From the NCBI GenBank assembly GCA_020632715.1, contig JACKFA010000004.1, positions 62,001 through 126,000 of the forward strand: a stretch of 64,000 bases of DNA. Direction: 5' to 3'. Position 1 is the stretch's first letter; each line of letters begins with the position of its first letter. The DNA is from Deltaproteobacteria bacterium. GTDB taxonomy: Bacteria > Myxococcota_A > UBA9042 > PHBI01. Below, piece after piece: positions 60,001 to 64,000 of the stretch. Under the pieces are notes generated by a model, which made no database searches, had not been told where the DNA came from, and was given only the letters and a program-made list of their open reading frames with translations. The position numbers were made by a program, and so were the translations under genes.

Positions 60001-62138
60001 TGCCGACCACGGGCTACAACCCGGTCGTGACCGCCTGGAAGGACGGTGAGATCTACGATCTCGGCGTCGTCGACGACGCGAGCGTCTGCCACGAGGGCAA
60101 CACGACCGGGTCGGCGCTGCGCGCGATGGCGCAGGTCCACCCGGTCGGCCTCGGCGAGCCCAACCTCTGCTCCGAGGCGATCTCCCTCGACACCTGGACC
60201 TTCCTCGCCCTCACCTTCGACGGGCGCGTCGAGAAGCTCTACGTGAACGGCGCGCTCGCGGTCACGTACGACTACGGCCAGACGGGCACCCTCGCCCGCG
60301 CGACGGACCTCCGGCTCGGCGTCCACCGCGACGGCGCCGTCTTCTTCAAGGGGGTCATGGACGACGTGACGCTCCTCGACGGCGCCGTCGACGCCGCGGG
60401 GGTCGCGGCGCTCATGAGCCCCCTCTGCCAGCGCGACCTCGCGGACGTGCGGATCTACGACGACACCGCCCACGCGCTGCTCCCCGTCTGGGTCGAGGCC
60501 GCCGATCGCGTCTGGGTCAGCGCCCCCGCCGACGTCGCGAGCCACGAGCTCGCCATCTACTACGACAACCCCCACGCGGCGCCCGTGTCCGACGGGCGCG
60601 CGGTGTTCCCGATCTTCGAGGACTTCGAGGGCGCCGCGCTCTCCTCGGAGTGGAGCGTCGACGACGGAGGCTGCGCCGGCTTCGCCGTGGCCGACGGCGT
60701 CGTCCGGACCCAGGGCTGCGGCACGGTCCAACGCAACGACACCAACGACGCCGAGCACCTCGTCGCCGCCGTGGACGTCCACCGCGTCGGCGCCACCGCC
60801 GCGACCTGCTTCGACGCGCGCCTCGTGTGGACGGGCCTCACGGGCTCCGTCGCCGCGCGCTTCTCGGGCGCCGACGCCGTGGCCGTCGGCTTCAGCGAGG
60901 ACGGCGGCGCCTGCGGCGTCGCGGCCGGGGCGGCCCCCGATCCCGTGCGCCTCGGCACCCTCGCGCTCGTGCAGCCCGCGGACGCCGACACCTACGCCGC
61001 GCGCTACACCTCCCTCTTCGGGGTGGCCGCGACCACGACGCCCGCGCCCCTCACCGCGTCGAAGGGCGCGCTCCGGCTCGACCTCCAGGGCGCTGTGGGG
61101 AGCGTCGTCGAGGCGGACAACCTGCGCGCCTACACGCCGACCGTCGCGACCGCGACCGTCGGCGACCCCGAGGTCTGCGCCGCCGTCGAGGGGCTCGACT
61201 GCTGCGTCGCGAGCGACTGCGCGGGCGGCTTCTCCTGCGTCGACGGCGCGTGCGAGGCGCGCTACCAGTGGGTCGACGCGGGCCCCGCCGGGCCGACCTC
61301 GGTGACGGTCGCGACCTGCGACGGGGTCGCGAGCCAGACGCTGGCGTGCGACGCGGACGTCGTCGGCGCGGTCGTGAGCGTCGCGGGCGGCGACCCGGCC
61401 GTGCGCTTCGTGGACGTGGGCGCGGCCGGGAGCGGCGGCGTCGGGAGCCTCGCGACGACGAGCGACGACGCCACCGAGCTCACCTGGGACGGCCAGGGCG
61501 GCGCGTGCACGGGCGCGCACGCCGAGATGCGCGACGTGGGCGCGGTCTGGGAGTGCCTCTACGCCTACGAGGACTGCGTCGTCGACGCGGAGTGCGCCTC
61601 GCGGGTCTGCCGCGAGGGGGCCTGCCAGGACCCGAGCTGCGCCGACGGCGCCATGAACGGCGACGAGACCGACATCGACTGCGGCGGGAGCTGCCAGGCG
61701 TGCGCGGTCGGCGAGACCTGCGCGTCGGCGAGCGACTGCGCGTCGGCCATCTGCGCCGGCACCTGCGTCGCGACGTGCACGAGCAGCGCCCAGTGCCTGC
61801 CGGGCCGCACCTGCTCGGGTGGGGCCTGCTACAGCGGCTTCCGCTGGGTGAACAGCGGCACGGGCTCGCGGAAGATCATCCGCGGCGCCTGCTCCGGCTC
61901 GCAGACCACGACCGAGGTGTGCGACGGGGCGGTCCTCGGGCAGGAGATCCACACCGCGTCGGGCAACGTCGAGTGGAAGCCGGTCGGCTGGACCGGCCAG
62001 GGCGCGACCGGCGGCCAGGGCTACAGCGCGAGCGGCGCCGGCACGGCGAGCCTGAGCCTCACCGGCGGGAAGAGCTGCGGCAGCGACTCGACCTCCACCG
62101 AGACCGTCACGATCTACACGTGCCAGGGGATCCCGTGA
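57039..62138 (+). CDS. Giant Cys-rich EGF-like repeat lipoprotein with LamG and DUF2341-like domains
   Basis: 1,699 residues from GTG 57039, chosen because it gives a lipoprotein signal (LALAAC, Cys37). The order is: a Cys module (NGAETGVDCGGGTCGAC), a calcium-binding EGF-like domain (DVDECARGLDDCADAAVC), then 19 tandem Cys-rich repeats of about 37 residues (about 150-859). A LamG/ConA-like domain (about 900-1035, HVTSLDGHGGRALLDHG, FTLSLWVKVDRL) and a DUF2341-like jelly roll (ELAIYYDNPHAAPVSDGRAV) follow. Two further Cys modules (NGDETDIDCGGSCQAC) flank small beta domains ending ETVTIYTCQG. It is probably an outer-surface adhesin. It has its own promoter region (TACGGT at 56968 region) and a hairpin after the stop. 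Confidence 0.87.
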   Translation: MKRTLDARRAPALAPALSCRAGARIALLLLSLALAACSGDDAATGKASCSDGERNGAETGVDCGGGTCGACGVGAVCASDDDCRSGACEGFVCVCASGYEVSGGTCADVDECARGLDDCADAAVCANTDGGFTCTCGAGTSGDGRACATCAAGTWGDGCGETCAQGRCVGAVNCDPVAGGTRLCAACAAGFWGDDCEAGCDPGACDGDVTCDQATGDVTACAGCTAGAWGAGCGETCDQGDCVGTVTCDQTTGEAMSCTGCAVGAWGAACEKTCEQGLCVGDVTCDQTTGAATACGGCEPGSWGATCGETCEQGACAGTVTCDKADGAAISCDGCAVGAWGAACGETCEQGDCVGDVTCAQGDGAVSACAGCAAGHWGPACERACDAGDCTGAVTCDQESGALETCAGCLVGYWGATCEESCDQGACAGVVTCRQSDGGDRACAGCANGSWGADCASACDQGDCTGVVTCRQSDGAERACADGCADGFWGADCASACDQGDCLGTVTCRQSDGAERACAEGCADGHTGADCAGDCEQGDCFGVVTCRQSDGAERVCGACDGGFWGVDCASACDQGDCLGTVTCRQADGGARACAEGCADGFYGPDCTNACDQGDCAGVVTCRQSDGAERACADGCAAGFYGADCTNACDQGDCLGVVTCRQSDGGARACADGCADGHYGADCTNACDQGDCLGVVTCRQSDGAERVCAEGCAAGFFGADCTSACDQGDCAGVVSCRQSDGGARACPDGCAAGFFGADCTSTCDQGACVGVVTCRQSDGAERVCEEGCAAGFFGADCGGTCLAGHCATTLTCDQGDGSPLTCDGCADGFWGVACETACAHDHCETVLCDATTGAVSACPSCEPGFFGPLCESQWWDRAWGRRAPLALDVTAQPAEADVLQLPVDVDRVCYGVDLPPVLYAYHFDSDTAGHVTSLDGHGGRALLDHGATLGAGHTGQGLHFDGASFVDLPDVTPSATAFTLSLWVKVDRLPTTGYNPVVTAWKDGEIYDLGVVDDASVCHEGNTTGSALRAMAQVHPVGLGEPNLCSEAISLDTWTFLALTFDGRVEKLYVNGALAVTYDYGQTGTLARATDLRLGVHRDGAVFFKGVMDDVTLLDGAVDAAGVAALMSPLCQRDLADVRIYDDTAHALLPVWVEAADRVWVSAPADVASHELAIYYDNPHAAPVSDGRAVFPIFEDFEGAALSSEWSVDDGGCAGFAVADGVVRTQGCGTVQRNDTNDAEHLVAAVDVHRVGATAATCFDARLVWTGLTGSVAARFSGADAVAVGFSEDGGACGVAAGAAPDPVRLGTLALVQPADADTYAARYTSLFGVAATTTPAPLTASKGALRLDLQGAVGSVVEADNLRAYTPTVATATVGDPEVCAAVEGLDCCVASDCAGGFSCVDGACEARYQWVDAGPAGPTSVTVATCDGVASQTLACDADVVGAVVSVAGGDPAVRFVDVGAAGSGGVGSLATTSDDATELTWDGQGGACTGAHAEMRDVGAVWECLYAYEDCVVDAECASRVCREGACQDPSCADGAMNGDETDIDCGGSCQACAVGETCASASDCASAICAGTCVATCTSSAQCLPGRTCSGGACYSGFRWVNSGTGSRKIIRGACSGSQTTTEVCDGAVLGQEIHTASGNVEWKPVGWTGQGATGGQGYSASGAGTASLSLTGGKSCGSDSTSTETVTIYTCQGIP
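57486..59615 (+). repeat. 19 tandem Cys-rich repeats of about 112 bp
   Basis: The consensus is C-A-x-G-x-(W/Y/F)-G-A-D-C-x-x-x-C-D-Q-G-D-C-x-G-x-V-T-C-R-Q-S-D-G-x-x-R-x-C, with six cysteines. Units 8 to 17 are nearly identical even at DNA level (GTCACCTGCCGCCAGAGCGA recurs), while units 1-7 and 18-19 are more divergent. This indicates recent expansion of the middle block. Confidence 0.85.
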
Positions 62139-62182
62139 CCGAAGCGCGCGCGCGAGGGCGGGTGGGCCATAGCGCACACCCA

Positions 62183-62213
62183 CCGCGCCGGGCCGCTCGA
62201 GAGGCCGGCGCGG
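62183..62213. terminator. Candidate bidirectional terminator hairpin
   Basis: CCGCGCCGGGCC (62183-62194) pairs with GGCCGGCGCGG (62203-62213) with one bulge and an 8-nt loop. It lies in the gap between two convergent genes, with no T-run. Confidence 0.5.
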
Positions 62214-62229
62214 CGGGGTGGGCGCGCGA

Positions 62230-64000
62230 TCACCGGCCGATGATCTGCACCTCGGCGAGCGAGAGGTCGCGCGGCCACGCGCTCCCCTCATAGAGCTTCG
62301 TGACCGTGATCCTCACGCGGTCCGTCTGCTTGGGCGCGGCGAGCTCCACGCGGTGCATCCCGCGCTCGTCGGGGAGCGTCACCGTCTCGGTCGCGCCGTC
62401 GCCGAACGTGAGCGTCACCTCGGCGGCGCGCGCGTTCATCCCGAAGAGGTCGCCGTTGCCGTCCCGCCGCTGCCAGCCGTTGCCGATCTCGACGGCCGTC
62501 ACGGTGTGCTCGCCGCCGAGCACCACCTCGACCCACGGCCCCGGCTGCCCCTCCTTCCAGGTCGGCGCCTGCCACCCGTTCGTGAGGTCGCCGTCGGTCA
62601 GGTTCGCCGCGGCGAAGCGGTAGCCGCCGACGTCCTTCTGCGCGGCGCTCACCTTCACCTCGAACGCCGGCAGGACGCCCGCCGGCGGCGCCGGGCAGAG
62701 GTTCATCGCCGCGTCGTCGAGGACGTAGATCCGGTCCTCCTGCTCGACCTGCTCGGTCGAGTTCCCGACGTAGAGGTAGATGGGCCCGCCCGACGGCAGC
62801 TGGAACGTGCGCCAGACCTCCTCGTGGTCGCCCGCCTCGCCGCCGATCGAGAGCTTGTGCACCGGGCGCCAGCCGCCGCCGGTCTTGAGCGCCACGCTCT
62901 TCTCGCGCGCGACGACGTCGCCGCCCGTCATGAACGGCACGACCTGCCCGTCGACGACCACCTTGCCGCGCATCGCCGCGCACCCGACGAGGCCGAGGCG
63001 CTCGGCGTCGGCCGTGACGCGCGCGAGGTCGTCGTCCTTGCAGCCGCGGAGCATGCAGGTGAGATCGATGTCGGGGCGGTCGCCGGGGCCGAACCACTCG
63101 ATCGCGTTGGGGCGCGACTTCACGTCCGGGCTCTTCGACACGAAGAACGTCTTGAACGCCGCCTTCTGGCCGTCGGGCGTCATCGCGACGCAGTTGAGCT
63201 GCGCCGGCTTCGGGTCGAACGCCGGCGGCGCCTCGGCCTCGGGCGCCTTCCCGCCCACCGGCCGCGGCACGCACGCGGGCTCGCCGAGCGCCTGCGGCTG
63301 CACGTCCTCGAGGTAGCTGTTCTCCTCGTCCTCGGCGTCGCGGAGGCGCACCCAGAGGGCGCCCACGGACTCGCTCCAGTACACCGCCACGAGCTTCGTC
63401 TCGCGCGCGGCGTCGTAGGGCGCGCGCCGCACGGGGACCGCGCGGTTCCCCTCGATGCCGGCCTCGACCCAGCCGTCCTCGTTCTCGCGGACCGTCACCG
63501 GCACCGCCTTCGGCACGACGACCGGGCCGCCGCCGGCCTCGATCGTGCGGCACGGGGCGAACGCCTTCACGCGGAGCGCCTTCGCGACGTCGTCGCCGGT
63601 CACGAGCGCCGCGAGGTCGTCGCCGAGCGGCCACGACTGCGGGTCGCCGCTGGTCGCCTGGATGAGGAGCACCTTCCCGGCCTCGTCCTCGCCGATCGAG
63701 AGCACGGAGCGCCCGTTCTTCGCGATGCCGACGCAGCCGAGCGCCCCCGTCATGACGCGCGCCACGACCTCGGGCTCGACCCCGCGCACCTCGGGCGTGC
63801 CCGGCGGGGCCACGAACGGCTCGCCCGGCGCGGCGGTCGGGTCGGCGGCGGCGGGCTCGTCGGGGGGCGCGGCCGTCTCCTCGGGGGGCGCGGCGGTCTC
63901 CTCGGGGGGCGCCGCGGTCTCCTCGGGCGGGGCCTTCACGGCGCCGGCGTCGACCGCGCCGACGACCGGCGGCGGCGCCGGGTCGGTCGTCGTGCCGGTG
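62230..64000 (-). CDS. Large protein with C-terminal NADase-type glycan-binding domain, 5' end outside window
   Basis: At least 590 residues; the frame is open to the right edge (TTTDPAPPPVVGAVDAGAVKA), so the N-terminus is missing. A low-complexity linker of three A-A-P-P-E-E-T units is followed by about 400 unassigned residues with strand-rich segments (CVGIAKNGRSVLSIGEDE, LVAVYWSESVGALWVRL) and several cysteines. The last 145 residues match the discoidin-like NADase-type glycan-binding domain: YRFAAANLTDGDLTNGWQAP, GPWVEVVLGGEHTVTAVEIG, NARAAEVTLTFGDGATE, ending DLSLAEVQIIG. Such domains end many bacterial surface or membrane proteins and probably bind polysaccharide. A signal peptide or transmembrane helix is expected in the missing part. 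Confidence 0.78.
   Translation of the reverse strand, partial: TGTTTDPAPPPVVGAVDAGAVKAPPEETAAPPEETAAPPEETAAPPDEPAAADPTAAPGEPFVAPPGTPEVRGVEPEVVARVMTGALGCVGIAKNGRSVLSIGEDEAGKVLLIQATSGDPQSWPLGDDLAALVTGDDVAKALRVKAFAPCRTIEAGGGPVVVPKAVPVTVRENEDGWVEAGIEGNRAVPVRRAPYDAARETKLVAVYWSESVGALWVRLRDAEDEENSYLEDVQPQALGEPACVPRPVGGKAPEAEAPPAFDPKPAQLNCVAMTPDGQKAAFKTFFVSKSPDVKSRPNAIEWFGPGDRPDIDLTCMLRGCKDDDLARVTADAERLGLVGCAAMRGKVVVDGQVVPFMTGGDVVAREKSVALKTGGGWRPVHKLSIGGEAGDHEEVWRTFQLPSGGPIYLYVGNSTEQVEQEDRIYVLDDAAMNLCPAPPAGVLPAFEVKVSAAQKDVGGYRFAAANLTDGDLTNGWQAPTWKEGQPGPWVEVVLGGEHTVTAVEIGNGWQRRDGNGDLFGMNARAAEVTLTFGDGATETVTLPDERGMHRVELAAPKQTDRVRITVTKLYEGSAWPRDLSLAEVQIIGR

Overview
The window is very GC-rich (almost every codon ends in G or C), tightly packed and free of rRNA, tRNA and CRISPR arrays. 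It looks like chromosomal DNA of a Myxococcota (delta-proteobacterial) bacterium. The evidence is a MYXO-CTERM-type surface anchor protein, a ferrochelatase with four internal cysteines as in the Myxococcus class of [2Fe-2S] ferrochelatases, a degenerate Ser/Thr-kinase-like N-terminus, and about fourteen secreted lipoproteins carrying Asp-Thr-rich spacers, Cys-rich repeats, RCC1-like propellers, thrombospondin type 3 (TSP3) repeats and Ig-like domains. I cannot name the species.

Layout. 1-7.1 kb: kinase-like fragment, hemH, small MYXO-CTERM protein, a minus-strand run of GMC oxidoreductase, secreted protein and prolyl oligopeptidase lipoprotein, then an ACT-domain protein. 7.3-17.8 kb: lamin-tail lipoprotein, HesB/IscA-like protein with two frameshifts, a frameshifted RCC1-type lipoprotein, an L,D-transpeptidase, three small or medium lipoproteins and a MEST-like alpha/beta hydrolase. 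17.95-31.9 kb: a giant lipoprotein gene (about 4,650 residues if restored) ending in six Gly-rich repeats and broken there by single-base frameshifts. 31.9-40 kb: SpoIIAA-like protein, thioredoxin-like secreted protein, two more L,D-transpeptidase-family proteins, a tandem pair of small lipoproteins flanking an inverted-repeat element, a DUF4344-type metallopeptidase and a pectinacetylesterase-family lipoprotein. 40.2-43.8 kb: Cys-rich lipoprotein and the intact RCC1 lipoprotein paralogue. 43.9-49.4 kb: SWIM-SNF2 helicase and an unknown two-gene operon. 49.6-52 kb: divergent LysR regulator and Old Yellow Enzyme, then a YkgJ-like protein. 52-64 kb: three large secreted or surface proteins. An abrupt junction near 56.62 kb joins two genes that both lack their 5' ends.

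Common theme: most of the window encodes the cell envelope and surface (anchored lipoproteins, peptidoglycan cross-linking enzymes, secreted hydrolases). Two promoter styles recur. One is a TTGNNG / 17-18 bp / TANNGT promoter with a leader of about 20-36 nt. The other has a TANNGT-type -10 box only 6-7 nt before the start codon, implying leaderless mRNAs. No complete transposon, prophage or defence system was seen. The most unusual items are the giant Gly-rich repeat protein, the chimeric junction at 56.62 kb, the short inverted-repeat element at 35.45-35.62 kb and the recurrent TGACGC-N3-GCGTCA palindrome.
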